Shown here in pieces: positions 46,884 through 58,342 of a DNA stretch of 64,000 nucleotides (the first letter of the stretch is position 1; every line of letters begins with the position of its first letter). The stretch is taken from contig JBCAMK010000003.1 of NCBI GenBank assembly GCA_038503065.1, forward strand, positions 2,046,001-2,110,000, written 5' to 3'. Origin of the DNA: Paragyromitra xinjiangensis (Eukaryota > Ascomycota > Pezizomycetes > Pezizales > Discinaceae). Both the position numbers and the translations under genes were made by a program. Under the pieces are notes generated by a model that did no database searches, was not told the DNA's origin, and saw nothing but the letters and a program-made list of their open reading frames with translations.

Positions 46884-49229
46884 TCATCTTCTCGCCCCCC
46901 TTGCCAACCCCGTCATACTCCTGGTCCCCCCAGCAGCCCCAATGGACCTAACGGGTGCCTTCATCGGTGGCGCTCCAACCCCCGCCCCCAACGCAGGCTT
47001 CTTTAATGCCCCCCCATTCTGACTCATACCTCCTCCTAGCGGAACATTCGCGGCACCAACACCTCCGCTTAGGACTCTCTTCTCCGCCTGTCTTGGAATC
47101 GGCGCTTTCCTCATCCCGATTCCTGAGTTGGCCGACTCTTCCCTAAGTCGTTTCTTCCCAGTTGTGGTTGATGTAACCGGGGCAACCCCTATTTTCGATT
47201 CCGAGCCCCCGTAACCACCTCTCTCACGTTCCATCCGGCTTAATGGCCTCTCGCGCTCCATTCGGGTTAGTGACCTGTCACGCTCCATCCGACTTGGTGG
47301 CCTTTCGCGCTCCATTCGGCTGGATGACCGTTCACGACCCATTCTGCTGCTGGGCCTATCAATTGTCATTCTACTTTCCGGGCGCTCGCTCTGCATCCTG
47401 CTGGGCGGCTGAGTAGAATACTTGCTGGGAACTCGCCCCGTGTAGGTAGCAGCACTGCGTACACTCTCAGCAGGGCTGCTGGGTATTGGTACTGTTGCAG
47501 CAGCTTCTGTCGTGTTTCTGCTAGCAGCTTGCGCGAATTGGCAGCAGGCTCCGAATTTTCGTTCGACTTCGAGGAAGCGCCATGTTTCCTCAGCCGATAT
47601 CCGTGCACGGCGTTCTCCTTCAAGTGCAGCAACAGCTCTCTGGAGACTGATGGAGGTTGTCTCGAGCTCCTCTTCGAGCTGGGCAACGCGGGCTTGAAGA
47701 GAGGCAATGGAGACGGTGGCTTGGAGGAAAGCTGGCTTTGTAGGGGATTGGGTCTGTACCCTAGCGTCAAGGGTTGCTGGCACTGGTGGAGCGGAGTTTG
47801 AGCGGCGTTGGCGGATTTGACGAACAGGGGTGGGTGGTACAGTGATTTCGCGTTTTGAAATTTCCATAGTCGTCTCAGCCTCAGACTTCTTGACTTCATT
47901 GATCTTGGCGCTTTCATCTAGAACCTTAACGGGGCTTTTTGATGCTTCACTAGTTGTTGGGGGCTCTTCGATGACATCCTCCATCTGCTCCTCGTCTACC
48001 GCAGGTGGAAGATATGACTTCAACATCTCTAAATCAATAGCGCTGAATTCCCTGAACTCTCTTGTTTCCCTCCTTCTCCGCTCCTCCTTCCTTTCCTCGG
48101 CTGTCAGCTTCACGGGTGTCATGATGCTTTCGAAGAGGCCCAGCGATAACTTGACAGGTGATCGGGAGTTCTTGCGAGGACTCGTTCGTGCCTTTCTAGG
48201 TGAAGGTGTTGCTTTTTTGGGAGATTGACGGCGCTTCTTGATAGTGAGCGGAGCGGCATCTTCAGCTGGCATGATGGGGTTAAGCTTCAACTTTTTCTCG
48301 GGTGAAAAGTCAAAAAAGTCATCAAAATTCTGGGGTTGCCCCCCCGATAGCATGTCCTCCAGGTACCGGATCTTTGCATCCTTTTCTCGCAACTGTGTGC
48401 TTAATTGGCTATTTTCAACCGAAAGTTGATAAGGGTCGACACCAACTGGCGAGCTTTGTATGGTGTTCAATTTGTGGGGGGTGGCCGCAGAAAGACAAGG
48501 GAAATTCAAGGTATCTTCAGAAAAAGCGGATGGAAGGATATCAGGGTTGAGGAATGTTTTCGTATTTTTTTGATATGCGACCGGGGTGGCTCCCTCGAAG
48601 AAATTCTTGCTGTTCGCCAAGAGTTTTCGGGCTGGCGTCTGGCCAGGAGAAGAGCGCCCAGTATGTCGAGATCTGGCCGAGTAGTGTAGACCCGGAAACT
48701 GGCGTTGCAGAGGAGTGCTCATATTTAGGGGAATACTGGTCTGACTATGAAAGTTCACCGCAACAGTCTGGTCGAGATTTTCGTATTCAGCGTTGTCGAG
48801 GGCTTCTTCTTCCTCTGACATCAAGTCATCCTCCTCATCGGATCCGCTATCGGGTCCTGATGATTGCGAAAGCTCATGCACACTCGAGCTGATATCGGCA
48901 TTTCTTCGGAGGACACTTGCAGCTCCAGGATGATGCTTCCCGCCTCTTCTTTGGGGCCTTCCTCGTGGTGTCTCAATGTCAGAACCAAGCATATTCGCTG
49001 GGGTTGGCGTGTTCATGCTAGAATAAGCACCACCAGCGAGGTCAGGGTGTCTGAATGGAGGCAGGGTGCGCGTTGTTTGCGGCGTGGATTCCTCGTCAGA
49101 TCCGTACAAGCGGTGATTATGCGTATTAGGGGTGGCAGCGAAAACTGAAGACTGCGGAGTATTGAAATAAGCAGTATCATCCCCAGGGGGTAGTGGAACA
49201 GTGGATGGGTCTGGTGGCGAAGTCGTCAT
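46884..49229 (-). CDS. Ser/Pro-rich nuclear-type protein with SPKK motifs and coiled coil
   Basis: A single exon of 781 codons with a clear ATG. The N-terminal third is disordered with many S/T-P sites and an acidic block (SDEEDDLMSEEEEALD). A short coil (QLSTQLREKDAKIRYLEDML) follows. Then comes a basic cluster with QSPKK, PSPRK, TSPRK and SRSPVK, i.e. repeated S/T-P-K/R-K motifs that in other proteins bind the DNA minor groove and are CDK sites. A strong coiled coil (SLQARVAQLEEELETT onward) is next. A seven-copy nine-residue repeat of the SRMERERPP type and a Gly/Ala/Arg-rich tail close the protein. The KKRRQSP cluster is a likely NLS. I do not recognise a named family; a cell-cycle, spindle or chromatin role is inference. 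Confidence 0.85.
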   Translation of the reverse strand: MTTSPPDPSTVPLPPGDDTAYFNTPQSSVFAATPNTHNHRLYGSDEESTPQTTRTLPPFRHPDLAGGAYSSMNTPTPANMLGSDIETPRGRPQRRGGKHHPGAASVLRRNADISSSVHELSQSSGPDSGSDEEDDLMSEEEEALDNAEYENLDQTVAVNFHSQTSIPLNMSTPLQRQFPGLHYSARSRHTGRSSPGQTPARKLLANSKNFFEGATPVAYQKNTKTFLNPDILPSAFSEDTLNFPCLSAATPHKLNTIQSSPVGVDPYQLSVENSQLSTQLREKDAKIRYLEDMLSGGQPQNFDDFFDFSPEKKLKLNPIMPAEDAAPLTIKKRRQSPKKATPSPRKARTSPRKNSRSPVKLSLGLFESIMTPVKLTAEERKEERRRRETREFREFSAIDLEMLKSYLPPAVDEEQMEDVIEEPPTTSEASKSPVKVLDESAKINEVKKSEAETTMEISKREITVPPTPVRQIRQRRSNSAPPVPATLDARVQTQSPTKPAFLQATVSIASLQARVAQLEEELETTSISLQRAVAALEGERRARISAEETWRFLEVERKFGACCQFAQAASRNTTEAAATVPIPSSPAESVRSAATYTGRVPSKYSTQPPSRMQSERPESRMTIDRPSSRMGRERSSSRMERERPPSRMERDRSLTRMERERPLSRMERERGGYGGSESKIGVAPVTSTTTGKKRLREESANSGIGMRKAPIPRQAEKRVLSGGVGAANVPLGGGMSQNGGALKKPALGAGVGAPPMKAPVRSIGAAGGTRSMTGLARGARR
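47214..47402 (-). repeat. 27-bp minisatellite within the 781-aa gene
   Basis: Seven tandem in-frame 27-bp units encoding SRMQSERPE, SRMTIDRPS, SRMGRERSS, SRMERERPP, SRMERDRSL, TRMERERPL and SRMERERGG. The central units are most alike, as expected for unequal exchange. Confidence 0.85.
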
Positions 49230-50528
49230 GGCCGAGAAGATATTTTTAATCCTCTTTTTTTTATTGTTTGTGTGGTTGTATATGACGAAGAGAGAATGTT
49301 TGAATTATCGCGTATGTAAGGGGATATGTGGTGGGAGAGGGCTTAATTCGAGATCTGAGATGAATTGGACGAACTGGCTGATGGGGGTTGATGTTTAGAT
49401 GGATGGATTGTTTGTGATGGTGGGGAGGGGGGGAGGGGGGGAGGTGCAGCAGCAGCAGCAGCAAGAGGAGGCGGACAATGCAGGCTTAAAACAAGGGGGT
49501 ACAAAGAAGAGGTGGTTGTTTTCCGTAGTGTTGACCTTGAAAGTTGTCTTGGCTCACAAAAGGACGTAGTGTCGCTATGGCAACGCAGGGATAAACAATC
49601 CTCGCTGGTCTTTCCTACTCCAACAAACCTCTCTCTGCACACGCATTTATCACACGCATTTACATTTACACTGGCGCCATCTGCTTTTTTCTCTTGCTCG
49701 TTAAACAGCCCCCGTTCCTCGTGTATACCCTCCAGACCAGGGAATCGCTTTCTCTAACCACTGCCCCTCTCGCCTTTACGTAGTCCTCTCCAGCCATTAG
49801 TGTTTCCCATTCACTCACTCACTCATTCTCCTTCTCTCTTTTGCTGGCTGTGAAGTGCTCAGTGCTCCCATTTCTTCTCTCCGTTGCTCGACAACGCCTT
49901 GGCTTTTCCCTCTGTCGCTCTCGTCTCTAACTCAACTCAACTCAACTCAACCCAGCCCAACTTGGCCCCTTCTGTCTGTAGCATACCGACACAACTCTCC
50001 CTCCCCCCCCCCCCACGTGCCCTTCTCTGCTCCACACTCCACCCGCTCACTCCCTGACTTCAACCTCCATTCCTTCAACCCATTATCCATCACCACAAAA
50101 TCGCAATTTCCAACGCGTCCATCCGTTGCTTCAATTACTGTCCGTCATCACTTCACCATTACTCGTTGCTTCATCCTCTGCTAGTAGCCTGTAATCTTTA
50201 CTTTACCGCTAGTACATTCAACGGATTTTGACGTGATCTTTTGGACGCGGCTATGCAGCGGGACTTTATCTAACCGCCCACTCCCAGACATACACGAAGG
50301 AGTCCCCTTTGTGCAGGAGTGTACTGCAACAGCGAAACTGTCAACAACTCGGCTCATCTAAATATTCTGCTGAAGCCCGTTTCATCAGGTTTTCTTATTC
50401 TTGTAGGGTGAATATCACGGTAAATTCACTTTTCATCAATTTTAAAGATTCTATATATATTCTTCATCATCATCGTTCCCATCACGCTAACGTCTTCATC
50501 AGGTTCTCTGCTCGGTCAAGAAGTGATA
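49230..50528. promoter_or_regulatory. Long divergent promoter with simple-sequence tracts
   Basis: 1.3 kb between the starts of two divergent probable nuclear-protein genes. It contains an AGC run near 49446-49462, G-runs near 49420-49440, four CTCAA copies at 49931-49950, a 12-base C tract at 50003-50014 followed by CACGTG, and pyrimidine-rich stretches typical of long fungal 5' UTRs. No convincing gene lies inside. Confidence 0.5.
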
Positions 50529-51998
50529 ATGTCACCCACCAAGCCTCGTCCCGCTGCTACCAAGCGTATCACTTCATCTACAACTACATCATCTATTCCC
50601 CGTCGTGTGAAGCCCTCTTCTTCAAAACTTCAAAATCCTGTATCGACATCTTCCTCTTCCTCTTCTATCACCACAGACCCGAAGAAGAAAAAAATTTCTT
50701 CTAAGGAGTCCTCTAAAGAATCTGCTAAAAATGTTTCTATCTTCTCGGATTCAACTACTACCCTTGCTCCTACGCACATCAATTCGTACTTTTCGAAGGG
50801 GCCTGAAGCCAACAAGGAAAACATGCCCATGACAGGAAGACCAACTTATAGTGCTAGTTACAACCGTACTACCAACGGAGGATCGCCAATAAGGCAGCGG
50901 TGTGAGTATCTCATTATGTACCCCTTTTTTTATACCATCAACCATTGCTGTTTGAGGCCAGTGATGAATATTTCTCGAATTTTATATCGATGATTTTTCA
51001 CGTGAATGTTTACGTCTGGTGTCGTTTGATCTCTACGTTTCATATGTCATTACAACTCCACTAACGTGTTTCTTGCATCAGCCGGCATTTCCAAACCTGG
51101 TTTTCAGAAACCGTCTCTGACCGCTACTCTGAAAAAGAACAAAGCTATTGGTCGTATTCCTTTGCGCGAACTCAATGAGCAAGAAGTCTTCGAGCGTGAT
51201 GAAGCTGTCCTTGGTGATCTTCGTCGACGTAGGTCTGGCGAGCATAGCGGTACCATCGTTGAGGTCGAATCAACTCTTGCATTTCCATCTCCAGGCACCA
51301 GCAACGCTATTCGTGGTGAATTCACATCATCTTCGTCTGCTGACACCTCTACGTTCACAGCACCCACCGATGAGGAGTGGAACGACCGTGCCTGGCCTGA
51401 AGAGCTACGTGTTCTCCGGCGAAGCGATTCTGAAGAAGCCCTCCGCGTGAAAATTGATGCTATTCTTGCTTCTGCTTCTACTGGAACTAAGACCTCTAAG
51501 AGCAAGGTTGCATCAAAATCTACCCGTCAACGATCTGCTCACCCAGCCGTCCGTCAAGCATCTCCAGGATTCTCGCCTTATCGTTCTGATGCCTCCAACA
51601 TCACTTCTCCTGCTAAGTCTTATGTTGACTCACCTCTTCGCATCCACCGCTCTCCGTCGCCCATCGTTAAATGTTCTCCGTCTCCTATTCGTCCACTGCA
51701 AAGGAAAGGACTAGGCACTAAAGCTATCAACACAATTTTGTCTGAGAAGAAGCTGGTAGCTACTGTTGAGGGCAAGAATGGTGAAAAGGCCAAGAAGGTC
51801 ATCATCAACACTTCTTCAGCTACTGGAAATGCGTTGAAGAAGAAAACGACTGTTACGAAGAAGGCGGGCAGTAGTTCTCTGAGGAGGGCAGCAGGTGCTA
51901 CGGCTACTGCTACGACAGCAAGAGATCCTTCCAGGCCGCCATTGGCGTTGGTTGGAGGAAGGGTCACTGGGTTGGAGGGGATGCGGAAAATGCGATGA
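50529..51998 (+). CDS. Ser-rich basic protein with KEN box
   Basis: Two exons, 50529-50901 and 51082-51998, give 429 residues. The protein is largely disordered, basic and Ser/Thr/Pro-rich. Residues 84-88 read INSYF followed by basic residues, a shape like a PCNA-interacting (PIP) motif but without the usual leading Gln. A KEN box follows at 96-98 (EANKENMP), the APC/C degron. Downstream are GRIPLREL, repeated SPSPI sites (possible CDK sites), Lys-rich blocks and a conserved-looking tail VGGRVTGLEGMRKMR. The combination resembles short-lived cell-cycle or replication-linked proteins; no family is assigned. It is divergent from the SPKK-motif gene. The intron uses a canonical GTGAGT donor. Confidence 0.82.
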
Positions 51999-54900
51999 TT
52001 TTGGACGACTGATACGGATACCATGGGAGCTTCGTTTGTATTAACAGGCGCTTGATGCTCGGTGTATGCGTAGGCTGGCTGTTTGATATCTTGATCTGGT
52101 TGGGTTGTTTGCTTACAGTGTCTGACGGGGTTTTATACTGTATCGTGTCTAGTTTACTCAGGCATGTTACGTTCATGCGGCGGCTACGGCAAAGGAGTTA
52201 AGTTACTTATTCTTCTTCTAGGTTCTTCATGTTAGTGTTCGCTTTTATGTGTTTTTCTGTAGGTCATAGGGTGTGTTTGTGTTCTATTCTTCGTGGGTGC
52301 ATGGGTGCATCATTAGTTACGATACGTTTGTTTTTATATCATGTCCAGTCTTTTTGTAGTTTTTTGGAGAAACGATAATGCTTTTCTCTTAGGTATAAGT
52401 TAGGGAATGAAAAATCACAAATCTAAAAGGTGGAGAAAAAGTCGTTTCGCGCCTATAGCCTGGGAAGGATTTCTTTTCATACATTGGATCTGGTCATTAT
52501 TTCTTTTTTTAGGGGCTTTCGGAGGGAAGATTGTGGAATTTTCGCGACGGAGTTTTACGGAGTTATTTTGGAATTGGCGAATTCACGGATATCACACGGA
52601 TTTTGCCCGAAAGACCGCGTGAAGTGTATGCCTGGCGTACTTTTCGCGTTTGATGAAGTGGAGTCGTGTTTTTCCTCTTTCGGACGCGCGCGAAACTGGG
52701 GGGTCACAAATTACAATGCGAGCCTCAGGTAAAAAGTGAGTTGATCCCGATAGGGTCTAGCATCGGCGATTTGTGCCGAACTCCAGCCGGAATGCGGTGA
52801 GAAACCTGACCGCGATATGAATCATATAGTGGACGATAATGTGAGGGGAAATCCTCTAAGAGGTGGAGAGAAAGATGCGGCTGGGGGAGGGGAAGGTCAG
52901 CTGGGAGGTTTTTTTTGTTTCTTATTTTTGGTACTTTTTACAGCGCTTCCGGTTGCCCAATCGTTTGGTGGATCACTTTTTTTTTTCTTGGATGGGAAGG
53001 AGTGTTGTCTTAGGCTGTTGTTTGTTGACGAAGATGAGTCTTTCGTGAGTGGTTGTTCCTTGGGGGCGGAGATGGGATATTGTCGAGTGATGTTTGGTGA
53101 GTCCGATAGTGTGTGTCATGGATTATCACTCGCGTGCCCTGGAGGTGTTGGCGTTGGCGGGAGTCTCTTTTTGGCTGGGGCTTGGGGGTGGCTTGGGGGT
53201 GGCTTGGTGGTGGGAAATATTTGGGTTTTGCTGTTTCTTTGGTTATTGTTTTTCATGGTGTTGAAAGCGAAAGTCAAACCATGAGGCCCTAGGTGGGTTT
53301 ATCTCTTTGTTCACAAGGAAGAGAGACAGTGCGCCAAAGATAAGTTTAGTTTTCTCGAAAGACTATCTTCGCTTCCCTGGGCGAATAAAGTACCTAGAGT
53401 TTTAGCACATTGTCATGTGAATAAAGAGATAATAGCGCTGAACGTCACTCGAACGATAACATAATCACGAACACCGAAATCGAGTTAAGTAATCTCGGTA
53501 AATCCGTCAAACGGGTTAAATCGGAACTAAATTCAACCAAGCGAGAATCTAGGAACCCGTGTTGTCATCACTAGCAGGACACAACGCTATTGGTCAAAAA
53601 CCACCATTCCGTATGGTTGGAATCTACGACGCAGGATCCGAAACGTTACACGCATCTGATTTCAACACCGGATATGATCCTGCAGGAACACGGTATCTCG
53701 CAAACAGGAACGGAATCGGAGCCTCGCCCGATTGGTAAGCCGTTGATGATTGAAGAATGGGACCGCACAGCGCGCCGGAGCGTGACATGTTACTGGATCG
53801 ATGAGGTAGTACGGATTGGGTAGTCTTGATGTATTGGGAGATCGTGTAAGCCTATGGTATTGGTTGATGCATTGGGAATGACGTTATCTCCTGCGATAGA
53901 TGTGGGGCCACATATTGAATGTTTTTGATGGGACTTCTAGTAAATAATCGTTGTGCGGGATGTATAATGTGAGTATTCCCTTCAAAATACCAACAGATAC
54001 CTGGAAATAGTAGTTTTCTGAGAGTGGTATACTGTCTGTATTTTGCAATTTCACAATGGGGGTTTCGAGCCTAACCGATATGATGGTTCCGAGCATCCCA
54101 GATGCGGTCTAGTTGAAAGGTATAGCCGAGATCTTAGCCATGAAAGCTTTTCGGTTTAAATAAAGAGGGTGGGTTTGCGTTGCCGAGTGATGATATATGT
54201 TTGAGGCTTGTCCAAACGTTGGCTTCTGCCGTCAGCACAGACGGTGGGATCATCATTCCTCATGAGTATCTAGGCTCGCTTATACTATCACCTACTGTCT
54301 ATATGTCGTAGGGGGTAGTGTGTTTACCTTCTGAGGAAAGAAACATGGACATAAAGTGGGGCCTGGAAATATGGAAGGAGTTCAAAAGACATTGCAGAGA
54401 GGCGAAGGGCGAAGTAGAGAGAGAGCGTAGAGCTAGAATTGGGATATGGAGATCTGGGACGATAGAAGAATAAGGAAAAGAGAGAAAAAAACGGTGAAAA
54501 GAATTTGTCATGATGATATATTGGTTATGTTCCTTTTTGTTATGAATTGGTTTCATACTGGTTATGGTTTTATGTTTATGGTTGAAGGGTTGTCTCGAAC
54601 CAAACCCAATTAGGCTTAGTGTATTTTTTGTGTTCACACAGAGCCCCAGAGGCTGGTTCGAGACAAGTTGAGGGGGGGTTATTTATGTTTATTTAGTTTT
54701 GTGTGTGTCACCATAGCCCAAAGGGCTGGGTGCGTGTATGAATTATAAAACAACCAATTGAGGAAAGAAACATCACCGAGCACAGACGTGGACTCGAGAG
54801 CCTTCCACATACTCCAGTCCTCAATTTCTTGAGTCTTCAACCAGCTTCAAGATTTTCGGCATCCAACACCCTACGATGCGCAAGAAGTTGCGTGAAAGGT

Positions 54901-55871
54901 TATTGTGTTGAGGGCTTGGATTATATACTCCTTAGTCTGGGCTATCGGGATTCGCTTGATGCAAAGAAAAAAGGAAAGAGAGAAAAAAACAAGCTCTCCA
55001 GGGAGATTCAAACTCCTTTCATCTTTTAGCAGGCCGCACAAGAGGGACTAAGCACGAGACTACCAATGGACTCCATCCATAGCTCGCGTGATACATACCC
55101 GATAGCCTCGCTCTTGGTTAAAAGCCCCGCTTATTCTCTCGGGAATCGCTTTGTAGATATTAGAAAGCGGTAGGTTCCACCAACGTAGCTCTAGGGTTAA
55201 CAAGAACCCACGAAACCAATACCCTTGTGGGGTTTCCAGGGGTGGATGAGCTGATGGTTTAGTTTTGATCAATCTCTGGGACACTCTATCCTAGAAGTTG
55301 TCTAGTTTTTTGTCCTGGCTTCACTTCATTCTGTGGCATTGACTAGCGGTATACAACATGACGTTAAGAGGTAGGCTGCAGTTGTTTATAGCACTAAACA
55401 CTCTACCGCAGCGGTTGTATCGCTGGGCCTCACTTGCAGCACGTGACCATTATATAATAAACTGTACCGTGTACCGAGTGATGAAGTGTGTCTAGGTAGT
55501 CAGTCCTAAGGTTTGATTTCTTTAGAGCTTTTTCTACAAGTATGTGATAGTATTTCACTACTTACGTATATCAAGCATTAATGGTATCATCCAAAATCCC
55601 GCTCGAGTAGAGCTAAACGTCTAGACTAAAAACCACTAAATGGAGGTTCGGGGGTAGGTGCGATCTTCGGAGCCAAGGTGGTTCATCCCTGTCCTGATTA
55701 CCAGCCACGCTCCCTCCTCTAGTACATTCCATCATTTTATTCGAACTCATAGGTATCATCCATAGACCACCGTCTGCTGCCCGGAAAACAAATGAAGCAA
55801 AAGAAGTATTCACTATAGTCCTCCCATTAACAAAAGAAAGTGCATATTCATAGTATCGTTCCCTCAAACAC
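51999..55871. other. Gene-poor interval of about 3.9 kb
   Basis: 3' flank of the KEN-box gene and of the polyQ gene. Frames at 52407-52732, 52817-53284 and 53590-53823 (plus) lack recognisable domains. The Gly/Phe-rich 52817-53284 frame looks like composition-driven noise. Contains an inverted repeat at 54590-54666 and a tRNA-like fragment near 55000 on the minus strand that does not fold fully. Confidence 0.45.
54590..54666. repeat. 12-bp perfect inverted repeat
   Basis: TTGTCTCGAACC at 54590-54601 and GGTTCGAGACAA at 54655-54666 are exact reverse complements, with a 53-bp loop. The right arm resembles a tRNA B-box (GGTTCGAGAC), so it may be a tRNA-derived or foldback relic. Confidence 0.5.
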
Positions 55872-58342
55872 TTAAACCCAAACAGGAGCCTTAACAAGAA
55901 TGCTTCTCCCCCTGACCTCAACTGCCATGAACCCAGCAACTCTAACCCTCTTCGTATTATCCTGCCCCTGAGAAGCACCCGCTGCCTGCTGCCCCTGAGC
56001 TGCCGTATTATTCGGCCCGTTTTGTTGCTGAGGTGGGTTAGGTTGAGTCTGGGGTAGACTGGGACTTGGCAAGGGTTGTGATAAGTTTCCGCTAGCTCCT
56101 TGGAGGGCTTTCTTCATTCTCCCGAAGCCGCTCGCTTTCTTCCCAGGCTGTTCTTTGGGGGATTGTTGTGCTTGCGTTTGCGGAGGGAGACCAGCGATTC
56201 CGGCCTTTGCTGACGGCATGTTCTTCGGTTCGTCTTTGGCCGGTGGTGGCGGTACCGAAGCGTCTCCTCCATCTGTGCCTTGAGCTCCATCCTCCTTTTC
56301 GTCACCCTCACCGGCTGCTTTCTGGTTTGTCGGGATGAGGAGAGGCGGAAGTAGAGCCTCTTCCTTCATGTATTTTGGGTCGTAGGCCACACCAGGAAGT
56401 GGGTACCAAACTTTTACATCTCTAGATTCAAGAGGAAGATTTGCCGCAAGGCCCACGGCAATGTCTACAATCATTTGTACACCTCCTAGTAAACCTACTG
56501 GGGCTGGTTCATGTAGATGCTGCTGCAGTTTTTCGACCAATGTTTTGACTAAATGCTCGGCCAATTGAGTTCGGTATTCCATTGAATTCTTACCATTGAT
56601 GCTACTCTGTAGAGCATCAAGTGTCGTGAGCCTCCAATTACATACCTTCGTGCTCAGAGCATCATCCTCTTCGATAGACTGCGGTTGCGGAGTGTTGTTC
56701 CTGATATTATTCTCAATTTGCTTTAGACTCATGCTGAGACTAACATCTAGGGCTGGGTGAAAGAACCGCTCGAAGATTTCGTCGAGGACCCATCTGGAAA
56801 TGCTGGCTCTTCCAACAACAGTCATCTCTCGACCCCCTTTCACCTCTGCTCCCGCATTTATGACTGTTCTAAGCCAGGGTGGGATTGTCTTCCAAGATTG
56901 CCGTATCTCGAATGCGACATTCTTGATAGCACCATCGAGGCGCTCGAAACGTGATGTGTACTCATTGTCGTCAAGGGAGGTACGGGACTGAGAAAGACGC
57001 TGATGAGCAAGAGTGTTTTGGAGGCGTTCAATCTCGGCTTTGCTGTCGAAGTAGAGATTCTTGACTTTGCGATACTTGCCTTCTGTATTGGCATAAGTAT
57101 TAGTGTCACATTAATGAGCTCCCCACTTTCACTTTTCGTTATTTATTCGGCGTTTGGAAAAAAAACCCGCAAAAAATTCATGTGACGGTGAGGCTGAGGA
57201 ATGCACATACGCAAAACTTCATGATCTTGCAGTAGAACCGGGACATTTATAGCCTCTGGAGCTTGCCCGGCCCTAGAATCCGCTCGGGCTTGCTCGGGTG
57301 TCATCACCCTTCCCATCGGTTGCCCATCAAATTTAGATGGGTCATAGGCTGATTGCTGTTGACCTCCCCCGGAACCCGTGCCATGAGTTTGGTAGGCCTG
57401 TTGATCAGCTCCGCGACCTCCTTGCTGGCCTGTATAATTTTGCTGACCTAGAGCAGAAACTTCGCGGGACGGAGGGCCCTGTTGATGTGGGGCCTCCGTT
57501 GACCGACGTGGAGGATTCTGCTGTTGAACTGGCATCATGTGATTTCCTTGCTGCTGGTGTTGCTCCTGCTGCTGCGGTTGCTGCGGTTGTTGTGGTTGTT
57601 GTGGTTGTTGCGGTTGCTGCTGATAATCTTGTTGGTATTGCTGTGGAGCTTGATCGTAGTACTGCTGCGAATGTTGCTGTTGTTCTAGAGTACCTGGGGT
57701 GGAGTGCTGATACCCGTCGTGATTTTGACGAGTATAATGTTGTTGGGCTGAGCTAGTATCAGTGTGTTGGTTGGAGTATATAGTATCTATATCGGTCTCG
57801 AGTGGAGACGGGAGCATAGACTGAGGTCGGCTCACACCCCCAGCCGAATGAGAGGGTTGCGTGGGTGATTGTTGGCGAAAGTGGTCTAGGTTATCGTTAT
57901 CTGATTGCTGTTGACGGTACTGTGGCGGATTGGGCACGGGCTTAGAACGAGATGACAACGAAATACGGCGAGAGATGCTGTTAGACGATTGATTGTCTGG
58001 CTGGGGGGAAGGCGGACCACCTGGGTGTCGTTCTCGATCACGATGGAGGAGTCCTCTGGTTGAGGATGAATGGGCGTAGGAAGAGGTGGAAGAGGCTGGA
58101 GAGGGGTTGTTGTTATCGTTGTTATTGTTGTTCAGCTCAGCCGCACCTCTTTCAACTGGCACAAGCTGAACAGTAGAACCAGAGGACGAAAGGCGACCGC
58201 CTTGAGGGAAGCCTGGGGATGGGATAGGGGCAGAAATTGTGGGACGGGGACTGACAGAGGTATTTGGAGGGGAGAGCGAGGCAGAGGAGCGATTACTATG
58301 GGAGTGACCTTTATTCGAGAAGAAGGAGGGGATGGAGGGCAT
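55872..58342 (-). CDS. PolyQ/Ser-rich protein with conserved helical C-domain
   Basis: Two exons, 58342-57211 and 57082-55872, give 780 residues. The first 360 residues are Ser/Pro/Asn-rich and end in Gln-rich tracts (QQPQQPQQPQQ at about 57550-57640, CAG/CAA-type codons). Residues 365-590 are a conserved-looking domain with KYRKVKNLYFDSKAEIERLQ, FERLDGAIKNVAFEIRQSWK and the TIPPWL motif, then helices with VDIAVGLAANLPL and VWYPLPGVAYD. The C-terminal 190 residues are again low-complexity with a basic GFGRMKKAL patch. The start is the first ATG, MPSIPSFF; the frame runs slightly further upstream without ATG. I do not recognise a named domain; probably a cytoplasmic or signalling scaffold. Confidence 0.85.

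Noticed and set aside
52817..53284. 155-codon Gly/Phe-rich plus-strand frame with hydrophobic segments
   Set aside because: The hydrophobic content follows from T/G-rich composition and the frame has no family features or supporting context.
53590..53823. 77-codon frame containing EEWDRTARRSVTCYWIDEVV
   Set aside because: It could be a gene fragment, but another frame over the same bases looks equally coding and neither extends.
54985..55085. tRNA-like sequence on the minus strand with GGAGTTTGAATCTCC arm and poly-T downstream
   Set aside because: No matching 5' acceptor half or anticodon arm could be folded, so it is at best a tRNA relic.
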